Below are positions 38,896 through 48,580 of a DNA stretch of 64,000 nucleotides, one piece after another (the stretch's first letter is position 1; every line of letters begins with the position of its first letter). Position numbers and translations under genes: made by a program. The stretch is taken from the NCBI GenBank assembly GCA_947488755.1, contig CANLAD010000001.1, positions 696,247 through 760,246 on the forward strand, written 5' to 3'. The DNA comes from an uncultured Erythrobacter sp. (GTDB lineage Bacteria; Pseudomonadota; Alphaproteobacteria; Sphingomonadales; Sphingomonadaceae). The notes beneath the pieces are model-generated. The model was not told the origin of the DNA. It was given only the letters and a program-made list of their open reading frames with translations, and did not search any database.

Positions 38896-40266
38896 ATGAA
38901 AGCTCTTTTCTCGCGCAAGCGCGCCAGTTCGCTCGCTCTCGCCATCGCGCTCGCGACCGGCACTGCGACGATCGCTACCGCAGTTTTTCCGGCAGAGGCG
39001 AATGCGCAGCGCAAGCGTGACCGCGACAAGAAGTCGGAAGAAGCCGATGGCGGCGGATATTCCGATGAGTTCCGCGAAGCCTATGTCCCGCTCGACGAGG
39101 CTTTGAAGGCCGAGGGTGCTAACGTTGCCGCACTCATGCCGCAGATCGAGGCGCTCGTCCCGCTTCTGACCACCGCCGACGAAAAGATCGCCGGCGGCGG
39201 CCTGATCTTCAACGCCGGTGTTGCCTCGCAGGATCGTGCGCTGCAATTGCGCGGCATGGAAATGATGCTCGAAAGCGGCATGGTTCCTGCGGAAAATGCC
39301 GGGCGCTACACTTTCATGGCGTATCAGCTCGCCAACCAGCAGCAGGATTACGCCAAGGCGCGTCGCTACCTGCAGTCGGCGATTGATATGGGCTACACCT
39401 CGGAAGGCATCAGCGCCTCCGATCTGCGTATCGCGATGGCGGAGAGCTTCTTCAACGAAAACCAGTATGAGGAAGGCTACGCATACCTGATGGACGCCAT
39501 CGAGGCACGCAAAGCCGAGGGCGCGCAGGTTGATGAGCAGTGGTATCGTCGCGGCGTCACCGTTGCCTATGAGAACGAGGCGGTGCCGGAAGTCTACGAT
39601 TTCGCGACCATGTGGATCGCCGATTACCCATCCGCGGAAAACTGGCGTGATGCGATCAATCTGACGCGCAACCTCAACACGTTCGAAGGTGCTCAGATCC
39701 TCGACCTGTTCCGGCTCGGCCGGGAGGTCGATGCGCTGACCGAAGCCTCCGATTACGATTACTACGTCGAGGCCGCCGATCCGCGCCGCCTCCCGCGTGA
39801 GGTCAAGGATGTGATCGAAGAGGGCATGGCAGCGGGCGTGGTGAGCGCTGACAATCTGTTCATTTCCGAAGCGCTGGAAACCGCGACCGGACGGATTCAA
39901 AGCGACCGCGCGGACCTGCCCGCACTTGAGCGTGATGCCATGGCGGCTGATGCCCAGCTTCGCACGGTCACCGCCGCGGGCAGCGCATTCCTGAGCTATG
40001 GCGAGTATGACAAGGCTATCGGCTTTTACGAGCGCGCGCTAGAGATGCCCGGCGTGAACACCGACGAAGCGCTCACGCGTCTCGGCATCGCTCAGGTCGG
40101 CGCAGGCGACTACGCCGCCGCGCGCGAGACGTTGGGCAAGGTGAGCGGCGCACGTATGCCGATCGCCAAGCTATGGATTGCCTATGCCGAACAGCAGGAC
40201 GGCGCGATGGGTTCATCCGCAGCGGTTGAGGCGGTCTCCGCCGCTCCGGAAATGGTCGGAAGCTAA
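38896..40266 (+). CDS. Exported tetratricopeptide-repeat protein
   Basis: 456 residues starting at ATG 38896, with CAGGAG nine bases upstream. A signal peptide (basic start, hydrophobic core to about residue 30, AEANAQ cleavage context) directs it to the periplasm, followed by a basic/acidic linker (QRKRDRDKKSEE). The remainder is alpha-helical with TPR-like pairs, clearest at residues 140-190 and 360-420. No enzyme motif is visible. A strong terminator follows. The function is unknown; TPR proteins of this kind usually scaffold envelope complexes. Confidence 0.82.
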   Translation: MKALFSRKRASSLALAIALATGTATIATAVFPAEANAQRKRDRDKKSEEADGGGYSDEFREAYVPLDEALKAEGANVAALMPQIEALVPLLTTADEKIAGGGLIFNAGVASQDRALQLRGMEMMLESGMVPAENAGRYTFMAYQLANQQQDYAKARRYLQSAIDMGYTSEGISASDLRIAMAESFFNENQYEEGYAYLMDAIEARKAEGAQVDEQWYRRGVTVAYENEAVPEVYDFATMWIADYPSAENWRDAINLTRNLNTFEGAQILDLFRLGREVDALTEASDYDYYVEAADPRRLPREVKDVIEEGMAAGVVSADNLFISEALETATGRIQSDRADLPALERDAMAADAQLRTVTAAGSAFLSYGEYDKAIGFYERALEMPGVNTDEALTRLGIAQVGAGDYAAARETLGKVSGARMPIAKLWIAYAEQQDGAMGSSAAVEAVSAAPEMVGS

Positions 40267-40283
40267 CGCCTACTCTGGTCTTC

Positions 40284-40321
40284 AAAAAAGGGCGTCGAAC
40301 ATGATGTTCGGCGCCCTTTTT
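40284..40321. terminator. Bidirectional terminator between the TPR and NYN genes
   Basis: A long stem (AAAAAGGGCGTCGAACA pairing with TGTTCGGCGCCCTTTTT, one G-T wobble) with a three-base loop, flanked by A and T runs on both sides, so it works as a Rho-independent terminator for both convergent genes. Confidence 0.9.
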
Positions 40322-40332
40322 GATGTCCGCGA

Positions 40333-41061
40333 CTAACGCAGGCGCTTTACGTACACCTGATTGCCATTGTGTCGCTCGACCGCAAAGTTATCGAGCGTGT
40401 CGAACAGGTCGGACAGGCTTTTGAAGCCGTAATTTCGCACATCGAAGCTTGAACGGTTGCCCGCGATCTGGCCAACCTGTTGCAGTTTGGCGTAGCCCTT
40501 CTCGTCGCGTTTCGCCTCGGAATAGGCCGCGGTGATCAGTTCCATCAGGTCTTCGTCGACCGCACCGCCGCTTTCCGCCTTTGCAGACTTTCTCTGGCCC
40601 GGGCGGTCGGCGGCGTAATTGGCGATGAGTTGTTTGATATCGATAAAGCGCGTGCAGACCGACTTGAACGCCTGAGGCGTCTTCGCCTCGCCAAAGCCGT
40701 AAACCACAATGCCATCCTGCCGCAGCCGCGTCACCAGCGGGGTGAAGTCGCTGTCAGAGGTCATGATCCCAAACCCATCGACCTTGCCCTGGTAAAGCAG
40801 ATCGATCGCGTCGATGACCATCGCCATATCGGTGGCATTCTTGCCTTTTGACACGTCGAATTGCTGTTGCGGGCGGATGCCGAACTTGTTTGTTATCTTG
40901 TCCCACCGCGACAGATTATCCTTGGCAAAATTGCCATAGGCACGGCGGATATTGACCTGGCCAAGCTCGGCCATGACGGTCAGGACCGGGTCGATCCCTT
41001 CGGGCGTCGTGTTGTCCGCGTCGATCAGCAGGGCGATATTGTTGAGTTCGGTTTCCGGCAT
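40333..41061 (-). CDS. NYN domain protein with C-terminal OST-HTH/LOTUS domain
   Basis: 242 residues. Residues 8-150 form a NYN (PIN-like) nuclease domain with the acidic metal site spread over LLIDADN, TDMAMVIDAIDLL and TSDSDF. Residues 170-242 form an OST-HTH/LOTUS module (YSEAKRDEKGYAKLQQVGQ...YGFKSLSDLFDTL), which binds RNA, G-rich or G-quadruplex in known examples. The combination suggests an RNA-directed endonuclease; the target is unknown. It lies 36 bases downstream of the carbonic anhydrase gene on the same strand. Confidence 0.9.
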   Translation of the reverse strand: MPETELNNIALLIDADNTTPEGIDPVLTVMAELGQVNIRRAYGNFAKDNLSRWDKITNKFGIRPQQQFDVSKGKNATDMAMVIDAIDLLYQGKVDGFGIMTSDSDFTPLVTRLRQDGIVVYGFGEAKTPQAFKSVCTRFIDIKQLIANYAADRPGQRKSAKAESGGAVDEDLMELITAAYSEAKRDEKGYAKLQQVGQIAGNRSSFDVRNYGFKSLSDLFDTLDNFAVERHNGNQVYVKRLR

Positions 41062-41097
41062 CGGCGCGCTATGAAGACTGGAGTGGGGCAGAGCAAG

Positions 41098-41739
41098 TCA
41101 CTCGACAACCTCAAACGCGCCCGTTTCTTCATCAAGCGCATAGAGCCGCCCCTCGACAATCGAGAAGTGGGTGCCGCGAAGCTTGAGCTGTCCCGCCCGC
41201 TCTTTTTCGGCGAGCCACGGGAAAGTACGCAAATTTGCCAGCGACTGGCGGATTGCAGCGAACTCCATCGCCAGTTCGGCGAGTACGCCCGACGTTCCGT
41301 GCGCCTCCACCACCGGTCCGCGCGCGTCGTCCAGCAACTTGATCCAGCCGCGCATAAATCCGCCGCTGCCTGGTCCCGCATCGGCAAGGCTCTGGTCGAG
41401 CGCGGCCTTGCAGCCCCCGCATCGTCCATGCCCCATGACCACGATCTGCGCCACTTCGAGTACCTGCACCGCGAATTCGACTGCGGCGGAAACGCCATGC
41501 TGGCCGGGGGTCGTTTCGTAGGGTGGAACCAACGCGGCGACATTGCGGACGACGAAAATATCGCCCGGATCGACATCGAAGATTTGCGCAGGATCGACCC
41601 GGCTATCACTGCAGCCGATGATCATCAGTCGGGGATGCTGGCCTTCGGTCGCAGCGCGATCGAAACGCTCTCGCTGGCGTGGATAGGTCTCCTCGCGAAA
41701 GCGGCGATACCCTTTCAGCAATTCGGCAAATTCAGGCAA
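41098..41739 (-). CDS. Beta-class carbonic anhydrase
   Basis: Interconverts CO2 and bicarbonate. The zinc site is intact: Cys43, with Asp45 and Arg47 in IIGCSDSR, and the His/Cys pair of MGHGRCGGC. 213 residues is typical. The TTG start at 41739 has AAGGA nine bases upstream. It is the third gene of an sbtA-sbtB-carbonic anhydrase run, 33 bases after sbtB, which points to a job in supplying or balancing bicarbonate. Confidence 0.95.
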   Translation of the reverse strand: MPEFAELLKGYRRFREETYPRQRERFDRAATEGQHPRLMIIGCSDSRVDPAQIFDVDPGDIFVVRNVAALVPPYETTPGQHGVSAAVEFAVQVLEVAQIVVMGHGRCGGCKAALDQSLADAGPGSGGFMRGWIKLLDDARGPVVEAHGTSGVLAELAMEFAAIRQSLANLRTFPWLAEKERAGQLKLRGTHFSIVEGRLYALDEETGAFEVVE

Positions 41740-41772
41740 TTTCTGTGCGTCCTTTTCACCTCCGCCCGACGT

Positions 41773-42081
41773 TCAGAAGCGTTCGCCGCGGATTACCTGA
41801 ACGTCCCACATCGACAAGATGAAGCCGAAGTCGGTCAGCATCGGGGCAAGCGCCTCGGCAAGCTCCATGGCCTTGTCTTCTGCCGCTATCGTCAGAACGA
41901 AGACCTTGTCCGTCCCGACCACGCTTTCCTCTCGCCACGGTCCCTCCCGACCCTTGCCGCTGCTGACGGGTAAGATCGTCCAACCGGTAATGCCGACCTT
42001 GTCGATAGCGCTGGTGACGCGCTTTTGCAGAGCGGTGTCGGCAAGGATTTCGATACGTTTGCGGGTGACAGTCTCGATCAT
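41773..42081 (-). CDS. sbtB: PII-like signalling protein, SbtB-type
   Basis: 102 residues with a ferredoxin-like PII fold: the opening ETVTRKRIEILAD strand, a T-loop region SSGKGREGPWREES and a closing LSMWDVQVIRG strand. It lacks the usual GlnB uridylylation tyrosine context, and its position 15 bases after sbtA makes it an SbtB-type partner that would gate the transporter in response to adenine nucleotides. The C-terminal CxxC switch of cyanobacterial SbtB is absent. AGGAG stands eight bases before the ATG. Confidence 0.83.
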   Translation of the reverse strand: MIETVTRKRIEILADTALQKRVTSAIDKVGITGWTILPVSSGKGREGPWREESVVGTDKVFVLTIAAEDKAMELAEALAPMLTDFGFILSMWDVQVIRGERF

Positions 42082-42096
42082 TGCATCGCTCCTGTA

Positions 42097-43065
42097 TCAG
42101 CCGGCCAACATTACAGCGAGGGCGCTGATCAGACCAATGTTGATGAGGACATTGAAAGGGAACGTAATCGACAGCGACATGGTGAGGTAGATGCCGGGAT
42201 CCGCTTCGGGCAGGGCAAGGCGCATGGCGGCCGGTACGGCGATGTAGCTGGCGCTTGCGCACAATACCCCAAGTGCGGCGGCAGATCCGGTATCGAGACC
42301 GATCGCTATGCCGAGCGCGGTTCCAGCCGCGCCGTTAACTATCGGCAGGAAGATCGCGATCAAGGTGAGCCGCCAGGTCACTGCACGCGCATCCATAATA
42401 CGGCGCGCTGCGATCAGACCCATATCGAGCAGGAACAGGCACAGCACGCCCTTGAACCCCGCTTCAAAAAACGGACTCACCGGGTCGAATCCTTCGGGGC
42501 CACCGATCATGCCGATCACGAATGCCCCCAGCAGCAGGACGATCGAGGAATTGGTGAACACCTCGTGCAACATCTCGCCTGAGGATTGCGTCCCGCCCTT
42601 GCTACCCATGCCCCTTGCGAGCAGCAGCCCGGAAAGGATCGCGGGCGCTTCCATCGCCGCCATTACCGCGACCATATAGCCGCCCGGCGCGTTCCCCTGC
42701 CCCTCGAAAATTTCGACTGCAGTGACGAAGGTGACGACGCTGATGGATCCGTAATGCGCGGCGACCGCGCCGGAATTCACCCGGTCCAGCTTGCCGAAGC
42801 TCTTCAGCACCGCATACGCGAAGAAGGGGAGGGTGAAACCTGCGATGATCCCTGCTCCGAGAGCCGACAGCACTGTCGCATCGATCCCGGACTTCGCCAC
42901 GGCGACACCGCCTTTGATCCCGATAGCCGCCATCAGGTAGAGCGATAGCGCCTTGGCGATCGGTTCGGGAATGGTGAGATCGGACCGGGCGAAGGCGGCG
43001 GCAAGACCCAGAACGAAGAACAGCACCACGGGCGAGGTGAAGGTCTGGATCGCGGCGTCGAACAT
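42097..43065 (-). CDS. sbtA: SbtA-family sodium-dependent bicarbonate permease
   Basis: A 322-residue integral membrane protein from ATG 43065. It shows ten or so hydrophobic segments and the SbtA signatures AAIGIKGGVAVAKSG near the N-terminus, a NSGAVAAHYGSISVVTF segment and LLLDMGLIAARR-type loop in the second half. SbtA in cyanobacteria takes up bicarbonate with sodium. The gene is adjacent to sbtB and carbonic anhydrase, which supports the call. TTG at 43122 is a possible longer start but would place charged residues ahead of the first helix. Confidence 0.88.
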   Translation of the reverse strand: MFDAAIQTFTSPVVLFFVLGLAAAFARSDLTIPEPIAKALSLYLMAAIGIKGGVAVAKSGIDATVLSALGAGIIAGFTLPFFAYAVLKSFGKLDRVNSGAVAAHYGSISVVTFVTAVEIFEGQGNAPGGYMVAVMAAMEAPAILSGLLLARGMGSKGGTQSSGEMLHEVFTNSSIVLLLGAFVIGMIGGPEGFDPVSPFFEAGFKGVLCLFLLDMGLIAARRIMDARAVTWRLTLIAIFLPIVNGAAGTALGIAIGLDTGSAAALGVLCASASYIAVPAAMRLALPEADPGIYLTMSLSITFPFNVLINIGLISALAVMLAG

Positions 43066-43195
43066 CAGCGGCGGCGTTAGGGCGACTTGCGTTGCATGAA
43101 AAGCAAAAGCCCATGCGCGCAAACCATCTTCTGTGGAAAGCGCCGAATATGCGCTGGTGCTTGCGGCCCTCCCGCGCGCTGCCTAAGTGGGCGAT

Positions 43196-44164
43196 ATGAA
43201 CGACCTCACCAACACGCCCCGGCCCGGATCGGAAACGCCCCGCGCGCCGCGCCAGCGCAAGCCCGACTGGATTCGTGTGCGCGCGCCGGTGAGCAAGGAA
43301 TATCACGAGACGCGCAAGCTGATGCGCGACCTCAGCCTCAATACCGTGTGCGAAGAGGCGGCCTGCCCGAACATTGGTGAATGCTGGAGCAAGAAGCACG
43401 CGACGGTCATGATCCTGGGTGATGTGTGCACGCGCGCATGCGCATTCTGCAATGTGAAAACCGGCATGCCGCGCATGGTCGATCCGATGGAGCCACAGAA
43501 CACCGCGGTCGCTGCGGCTGAAATGGGGCTAAAACACATCGTCATAACGAGCGTCGACCGCGACGACCTGCCCGATGGCGGAGCTTCGCAATTCGTCAAG
43601 GTGATCGAGGCGCTGCGCCGCGAAACCCCTGACACGACGATCGAGATCCTTACTCCCGACTTCCGCAACAAGATGCGCCCGGCGGTAGAAGCGATCTGCG
43701 AAGCGGGGCCGGACGTGTACAATCACAATCTCGAAACCGTCCCGCGCCTCTACCCTACGATCCGCCCTGGTGCGCGCTATTACGCCTCGCTGCGATTGCT
43801 GGAGGAGGTGAAGTCACACGATCCGCTGATCTTCACCAAATCGGGCATCATGCTGGGGCTGGGCGAGGAGCGGCTGGAAGTGCACCAGGTGATGGACGAC
43901 ATGCGCAGTGCCGACGTCGATTTCATCACGATGGGCCAGTATCTCCAACCGACACCCAAGCATGCGAAGGTCGAGGAGTTCGTGACGCCCAGGGCGTTTG
44001 ACGCCTATGGCTCGATCGCGAGGGCCAAGGGCTTTCTGCAGGTCGCATCGAGCCCGCTTACACGCTCAAGCTACCACGCTGGCGACGATTTCGCGGTGAT
44101 GAAAGCTGCGCGCGAAGAAAAGTTCGCGAAAGTTGCGGGGTCGAGCGGCGGGAGCGCGGCCTGA
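43196..44164 (+). CDS. lipA: Lipoyl synthase
   Basis: A radical-SAM enzyme that inserts two sulfurs into octanoyl groups on carrier proteins. The auxiliary cluster motif [12 protein letters not shown] and the radical-[11 protein letters not shown] motif are both present, and the C-terminal [10 protein letters not shown] is conserved. ATG 43196 gives 322 residues; GTG 43187 is three codons longer. It would modify the lipoyl domain of the pyruvate dehydrogenase subunit at 27.4 kb. The stop overlaps the next gene (TGATG). Confidence 0.97.
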   Translation: MNDLTNTPRPGSETPRAPRQRKPDWIRVRAPVSKEYHETRKLMRDLSLNTVCEEAACPNIGECWSKKHATVMILGDVCTRACAFCNVKTGMPRMVDPMEPQNTAVAAAEMGLKHIVITSVDRDDLPDGGASQFVKVIEALRRETPDTTIEILTPDFRNKMRPAVEAICEAGPDVYNHNLETVPRLYPTIRPGARYYASLRLLEEVKSHDPLIFTKSGIMLGLGEERLEVHQVMDDMRSADVDFITMGQYLQPTPKHAKVEEFVTPRAFDAYGSIARAKGFLQVASSPLTRSSYHAGDDFAVMKAAREEKFAKVAGSSGGSAA

Positions 44165-44625
44165 TGGTCGGCATCCGCGAAACCCGCCGTCTGCCATACA
44201 GTGCCGAGCAGATGTTCGATCTTGTCGCCGATGTCGGGCGATACAACGAATTCCTGCCGTGGGTCATCGCCACGCGGGTACGCTCCAACAACGAGACCGA
44301 GATGGTCGCCGACATGGTTGTGGGCTTCAAGGCAATCCGGGAGCGCTTTACTTCGCGCGTGACAAAGGATCGTCCGCGTGAAATCGACGTGCATTACGTC
44401 GATGGGCCGCTCTCGGACCTCGACAATGTCTGGACCTTCCGCCCGATCGACGAGAATGCGTGCGAGATCGATTTCGCGGTTGATTTTCAGTTCAAGAACC
44501 GGGTGTTTCAGGCGATCGCCGGCCAGTATTTCGACCGCGCCTTTCGCAAGATGGTCGCCGCGTTCGAGGAGCGCGCGCACGAGCTTTACGGCAGCAACAG
44601 TTCCAGCGCGCAAACCGTCGCCTGA
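44164..44625 (+). CDS. Coenzyme Q-binding protein (COQ10/RatA, START domain)
   Basis: 153 residues of the START-like polyketide cyclase family: the opening RRLPYSAEQMFDLVADVGRYNEFLPW and the closing YFDRAFRKMVAAFEERA are characteristic of COQ10/YfjG (RatA). Bacterial homologues bind ubiquinone and support respiration; the RatA toxin role reported in E. coli is disputed. It begins in the lipA stop (TGATG) and its last 40 bases overlap the convergent cinA gene. Confidence 0.88.
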   Translation: MVGIRETRRLPYSAEQMFDLVADVGRYNEFLPWVIATRVRSNNETEMVADMVVGFKAIRERFTSRVTKDRPREIDVHYVDGPLSDLDNVWTFRPIDENACEIDFAVDFQFKNRVFQAIAGQYFDRAFRKMVAAFEERAHELYGSNSSSAQTVA

Positions 44626-45098
44626 TGCCGGATCGCGGCGCGGCCTCCGGGTCCGTCGCCACCTTCGAAATGCCTGAGCTCGCCTTCGGGTTCGCCGGTC
44701 GCATCGCGGATTGCTCGGGCAAAGACGACCGTGCCGACCGGTTTCATCTGTGACCCTCCGCCCGGACCCGCCACTCCGCTGATTGCGATCGCCACGTCGG
44801 CATTCGAACGCTCCAGCGCACCCTGGGCCATGGCCCAGACGCACGCTATCGACACTGCGCCGAAGGTTTCGATAATGTCCTGCGCAACGCCGAGCGATTC
44901 CATTTTCGCTTCGTTCGAATAGGTCACAAAGCCGCGATCGAACACGGCGGACGACCCCGCAATTTCCGTCAGCGCGGCTGCCACCAATCCGCCTGTGCAG
45001 CTCTCGGCGGTCGCGACCTTGCGTCCGGCCGCGGCATTCTCTGCAATAACGCGTTCAGCCAGCTCGGTGATGTCGTCGGCGAGGAGATACTCGGTCAT
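44586..45098 (-). CDS. pncC: CinA-family nicotinamide-nucleotide amidase
   Basis: 170 residues corresponding to the CinA C-terminal domain: ATAESCTGGLVAAALTEIAGSSAVF, RGFVTYSNEAK and AIAISGVAGPGGGS are all conserved. Stand-alone PncC hydrolyses nicotinamide mononucleotide to nicotinate mononucleotide and ammonia, recycling NMN made by DNA ligase. There is no N-terminal MoaB-like domain. Its 3' end overlaps the convergent COQ10 gene by 40 bases. Confidence 0.92.
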   Translation of the reverse strand: MTEYLLADDITELAERVIAENAAAGRKVATAESCTGGLVAAALTEIAGSSAVFDRGFVTYSNEAKMESLGVAQDIIETFGAVSIACVWAMAQGALERSNADVAIAISGVAGPGGGSQMKPVGTVVFARAIRDATGEPEGELRHFEGGDGPGGRAAIRHQATVCALELLLP

Positions 45099-45186
45099 GG
45101 GGTGCGATCCTGTGACTGGGCAAGGGGGAGGTCAAGGCCATCGCTAGCGCGTGTGTCGGCGCGGTGCACAAATGGGCTGCGCGCGG

Positions 45187-46347
45187 TCATGACAATGCGC
45201 GAAGCGCGACGATGGCCTGCGCGGCAATACCTTCCCCGCGACCCGTAAAGCCGAGTTTTTCGGTTGTCGTCGCCTTGACGCTGACAGCACTCTCATCGGC
45301 ACCTGCGAGGCGAGCGACCTCAGCGCGCATCGCAGCGCGATGGGGGCCTATCTTGGGCGCTTCGCAGATTATGGTGCAGTCGATATTCCCGATCCCGCAG
45401 CCTGCCTCACGCGCCAAATGCACTGCATGCTGGAGAAACTGGCCCGAGCGCGCACCCGCCCAACGCTCATCACTCGGCGGAAAGTGCGTTCCAATATCGC
45501 CTTCGCCGATGGCGCCAAGCACGGCATCGGTGATGGCGTGTAGCGCTACGTCGGCGTCGGAATGCCCGGCCAAACCGTATTCGTGGTCGATCTGCACTCC
45601 GCACAGCCACAATTCTTCGCCGCGTTCCAGGCGATGCACGTCAAAGCCCTGCCCGATGCGGAATGCCGCCGCACCGGCGGGCTGTTCTAGATCCTGCGCA
45701 AAAGTCACTTTTTTCAAACGCTCGTCTCCTTCGACCAGCGCTATCGATCCCGGTTGCGCGCCCAGCACTTGCGCATCGTCTCCTGCATCGGCAGCGCCTG
45801 ACCACCTGCGATGCGCATTGAGGATGGCGGGGTAACGAAACGCTTGGGGTGTCTGCACCCGCCGCATGGCGTCGCGTTCTGCGGCACCAGCCATTGTGCC
45901 GTTCTCTCCAGCAATCGCGAGACTATCCACCACCGAAAGAGCCGGGATGGCCGCCACGTGATTATCAAGAGCCTTCAGAAGACGCGCGATCACGGCGCGC
46001 GGCAGATCGGGCCGCGCGGCGTCATGGATCAGCACGCGCTCGGGCGCGTCAGTCTCGAGCGCCTCGAGCCCGGCGCGCACCGAAGCCTGCCGGGTCGCGC
46101 CGCCGGTCACGAAGCGATAGCCCTTGCAGCCTGCGAGCGCTTGCTGTGCGTCGTCGTCCGCGCCCCCCGCAACCACCACGATCATGGGTTGGGCGCCCGC
46201 TTCCAACAGAGTCTCGACTGAGTGCCGAAGCAGCGGCCTGCCGCGCCATTGGCGAAATTGCTTGGGCGTGTCGCCGCCAACCCTGAGGCCTTTGCCAGCG
46301 GCGACGATAATCGCGGCGAACGAGGGGAGGGGGGCTATCTCGGCCAT
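45187..46347 (-). CDS. ispDF: Bifunctional IspD/IspF enzyme of the MEP pathway
   Basis: 386 residues from ATG 46347. Residues 1-225 are IspD ([23 protein letters not shown]), which makes CDP-methylerythritol; residues 229-386 are IspF ([51 protein letters not shown]), which makes the cyclodiphosphate. The fusion is common in alphaproteobacteria. The chosen ATG is preceded by no clear ribosome site. Divergent from dusB. Confidence 0.96.
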   Translation of the reverse strand: MAEIAPLPSFAAIIVAAGKGLRVGGDTPKQFRQWRGRPLLRHSVETLLEAGAQPMIVVVAGGADDDAQQALAGCKGYRFVTGGATRQASVRAGLEALETDAPERVLIHDAARPDLPRAVIARLLKALDNHVAAIPALSVVDSLAIAGENGTMAGAAERDAMRRVQTPQAFRYPAILNAHRRWSGAADAGDDAQVLGAQPGSIALVEGDERLKKVTFAQDLEQPAGAAAFRIGQGFDVHRLERGEELWLCGVQIDHEYGLAGHSDADVALHAITDAVLGAIGEGDIGTHFPPSDERWAGARSGQFLQHAVHLAREAGCGIGNIDCTIICEAPKIGPHRAAMRAEVARLAGADESAVSVKATTTEKLGFTGRGEGIAAQAIVALRALS

Positions 46348-46424
46348 TGCCGGGCCGCGCTTAGGGTCTGGACTGACTTTGCGCAATCCACTATGCGCTG
46401 CCCAAGATTTAGGCAGTTATCCGC

Positions 46425-47465
46425 ATGACCGCACTTCCTCCTTCCCCGGCGCTGAAGCCGATTGCCGTTGGTCCGGTAACAATCGACCAGCCGGTGCTGC
46501 TCGCGCCGATGACGGGCGTGACCGACATGCCGTTCCGCACGCTCGTGAGGCGCTACGGATCGGGACTCAACGTGACAGAGATGGTGGCTAGCGAGGCCGC
46601 GATACGCGAGACGCGTCAGTCGATCCAGAAAACCGCGTGGGACCGGACCGAAGAGCCGGTATCGATGCAGCTCGTCGGGTGCGATCCTGACAGCATGGCC
46701 GAAGCGGCCAAACTGCAGGAAGGTAACGGCGCGGCGATCATCGACATCAATTTCGGTTGCCCGGTTCGCAAGGTCGTCGGTCAGTTCGCCGGCTCCGCCC
46801 TGATGCGCGAAGTGCCACTGGCGACAAGGCTGATGGAAGCGACGGTCAAGGCGGTCGATGTGCCGGTCACGGTGAAGATGCGCATGGGTTGGGATCACGC
46901 CAGCCTCAATGCGCCCCAACTTGCGCGGATTGCGGAAGATCTGGGTGTGAAGATGATCACGGTCCACGGCCGCACCCGCAACCAGATGTACAAGGGCGAG
47001 GCCGACTGGTCCTTCATCCGCAAGGTGAAGGACGCCGTGTCGATCCCCGTGATCCTCAACGGGGACATTTGCACAATCGTCGATGCGGCGCGTGCGCTGG
47101 AAGAGTCCGGGGCGGACGGTCTGATGATCGGTCGCGGAGCATACGGGAAGCCTTGGTTGCTGGGGCAGGTGATGCACTGGCTGCGCACCGGCGTCGCGCT
47201 GTCATCGCCCAGCTTCGACGAGCAATACGCCGTACTCGTGGAGCACTACCATCGGATGCTCGATCACTACGGTCGCACCGTCGGCACGAAGATCGCGCGC
47301 AAGCATCTCGGGTGGTACACCAAGGGGATGCACGGCTCCGCCGAGTTCCGCAATCACGCCAACACCATCGACGATCCGGACCAGGTTCTGGGCGAGATCG
47401 CGCGTTTCTACGAACCGTTCCTGGGTCGCCGGGCCACATCCCAACCGCGCGCCAAAGCCGCCTGA
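46425..47465 (+). CDS. dusB: tRNA-dihydrouridine synthase (DusB type)
   Basis: Reduces uridine in tRNA with NADPH and FMN. 346 residues with the TIM-barrel FMN motifs [14 protein letters not shown], the [10 protein letters not shown] stretch with its catalytic Cys, and HGRTRNQMY. It is upstream of ntrB by one base beyond its stop, the order known from many proteobacteria (dusB-ntrBC). Confidence 0.95.
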   Translation: MTALPPSPALKPIAVGPVTIDQPVLLAPMTGVTDMPFRTLVRRYGSGLNVTEMVASEAAIRETRQSIQKTAWDRTEEPVSMQLVGCDPDSMAEAAKLQEGNGAAIIDINFGCPVRKVVGQFAGSALMREVPLATRLMEATVKAVDVPVTVKMRMGWDHASLNAPQLARIAEDLGVKMITVHGRTRNQMYKGEADWSFIRKVKDAVSIPVILNGDICTIVDAARALEESGADGLMIGRGAYGKPWLLGQVMHWLRTGVALSSPSFDEQYAVLVEHYHRMLDHYGRTVGTKIARKHLGWYTKGMHGSAEFRNHANTIDDPDQVLGEIARFYEPFLGRRATSQPRAKAA

Positions 47466-47466
47466 G

Positions 47467-48570
47467 ATGGCGAGCGAAGCGCCGACGTCTTCGGATCTAG
47501 CGACCTTCGATCCTTCGCGTCCTAGTGCCGAGGCGCAGCTTTCAGGCCTTTTGCTTGCCGTGGTGCTTGTGGATGAAAGCGGTCACCTTGCCGAGGCGAA
47601 CCAGGCAGCCGAGACCCTGTTGGGACGCAGCGCGCATCGCTTGGTCGGTCAGTCGCTTATCGATCTGATCGGCCCACTCGATCCGCGTGTTGAAAACCGG
47701 CTGCGTGACCCCGAGGCCGCGTTGGTTGCGCGAGAGATCGCTGTTGCTGCGCACGCGGGGCCGCTCAGGATCGATATGACCGTCTCTCCCATCGCCAGCC
47801 ATCCTGGTTGGCGCGTGGTCACCCTTTGCGAGGCCGGTCATCAGGAGATCGGCGCGGATGACGGGTTGGCGGCTCTGGCCGCGCCCTCGATCCTTGCGCA
47901 TGAGATCAAGAACCCGCTGGCGGCGATACGGGGCGCCGGTCAGCTCGCCGCGCGCAAATTGCCGCATCACGACAAGCAGCTTGGCCGCATGGTCGTGGAC
48001 GAAGTCGATCGGATTGCCCGGCTCGTCGACAGGATGCAGCAGCTTGGATCGGTTGCCCGCGATGCGGCGGAGCCTTGCAATCCGCATCTTGCGATCCGGT
48101 CGGCGGTTGCGACGGTCAAGGCCGCTCGATACGGCAATGTTACGGTTCATGAGGAATTCGACCCTTCGCTTCCGCCGGTGCTTGCTCATCGCGATGCGCT
48201 CGAACAGGTGCTTATCAACCTCGTTTCAAACGCCGCGGACGCGCTGGGTGATCAGTCGGACGGCGCTGTGACGATCCGCACCCGGTTCGTCACCGGCCGC
48301 GCATTCAGCGCGATCCGGTTCGGGCGTGCCGTCAATTTGCCGCTCGAAATCGCTATCATCGACAACGGTCCCGGCGTACCTGCCGATCTTGGACAGCGTA
48401 TGTTCGAGCCGTTTGTATCCTCCAAGCGATCAGGGCAGGGCTTGGGATTGGCACTGGTGCGCAAGCTGGTGCGCGACATGGACGGCAGTGTCAGCCACGA
48501 GCGTGACGTCAGGCGCGGTCTCACCCTGTTTCGCATTCATCTGCCGGTCGTCGCGAATGAACAAGCCTAG
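47467..48570 (+). CDS. ntrB: Nitrogen regulation sensor kinase NtrB
   Basis: 367 residues, soluble. An N-terminal PAS domain (about 20-125), then HisKA with His145 in LAHEIKNPLAAIRGA, then HATPase_c with NLVSNAADAL, DNGPGVP and GQGLGLAL. NtrB phosphorylates NtrC when PII signals nitrogen limitation. It follows dusB immediately and overlaps or abuts ntrC. Confidence 0.95.
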   Translation: MASEAPTSSDLATFDPSRPSAEAQLSGLLLAVVLVDESGHLAEANQAAETLLGRSAHRLVGQSLIDLIGPLDPRVENRLRDPEAALVAREIAVAAHAGPLRIDMTVSPIASHPGWRVVTLCEAGHQEIGADDGLAALAAPSILAHEIKNPLAAIRGAGQLAARKLPHHDKQLGRMVVDEVDRIARLVDRMQQLGSVARDAAEPCNPHLAIRSAVATVKAARYGNVTVHEEFDPSLPPVLAHRDALEQVLINLVSNAADALGDQSDGAVTIRTRFVTGRAFSAIRFGRAVNLPLEIAIIDNGPGVPADLGQRMFEPFVSSKRSGQGLGLALVRKLVRDMDGSVSHERDVRRGLTLFRIHLPVVANEQA

Positions 48571-48580
48571 AGGCGGCAGC

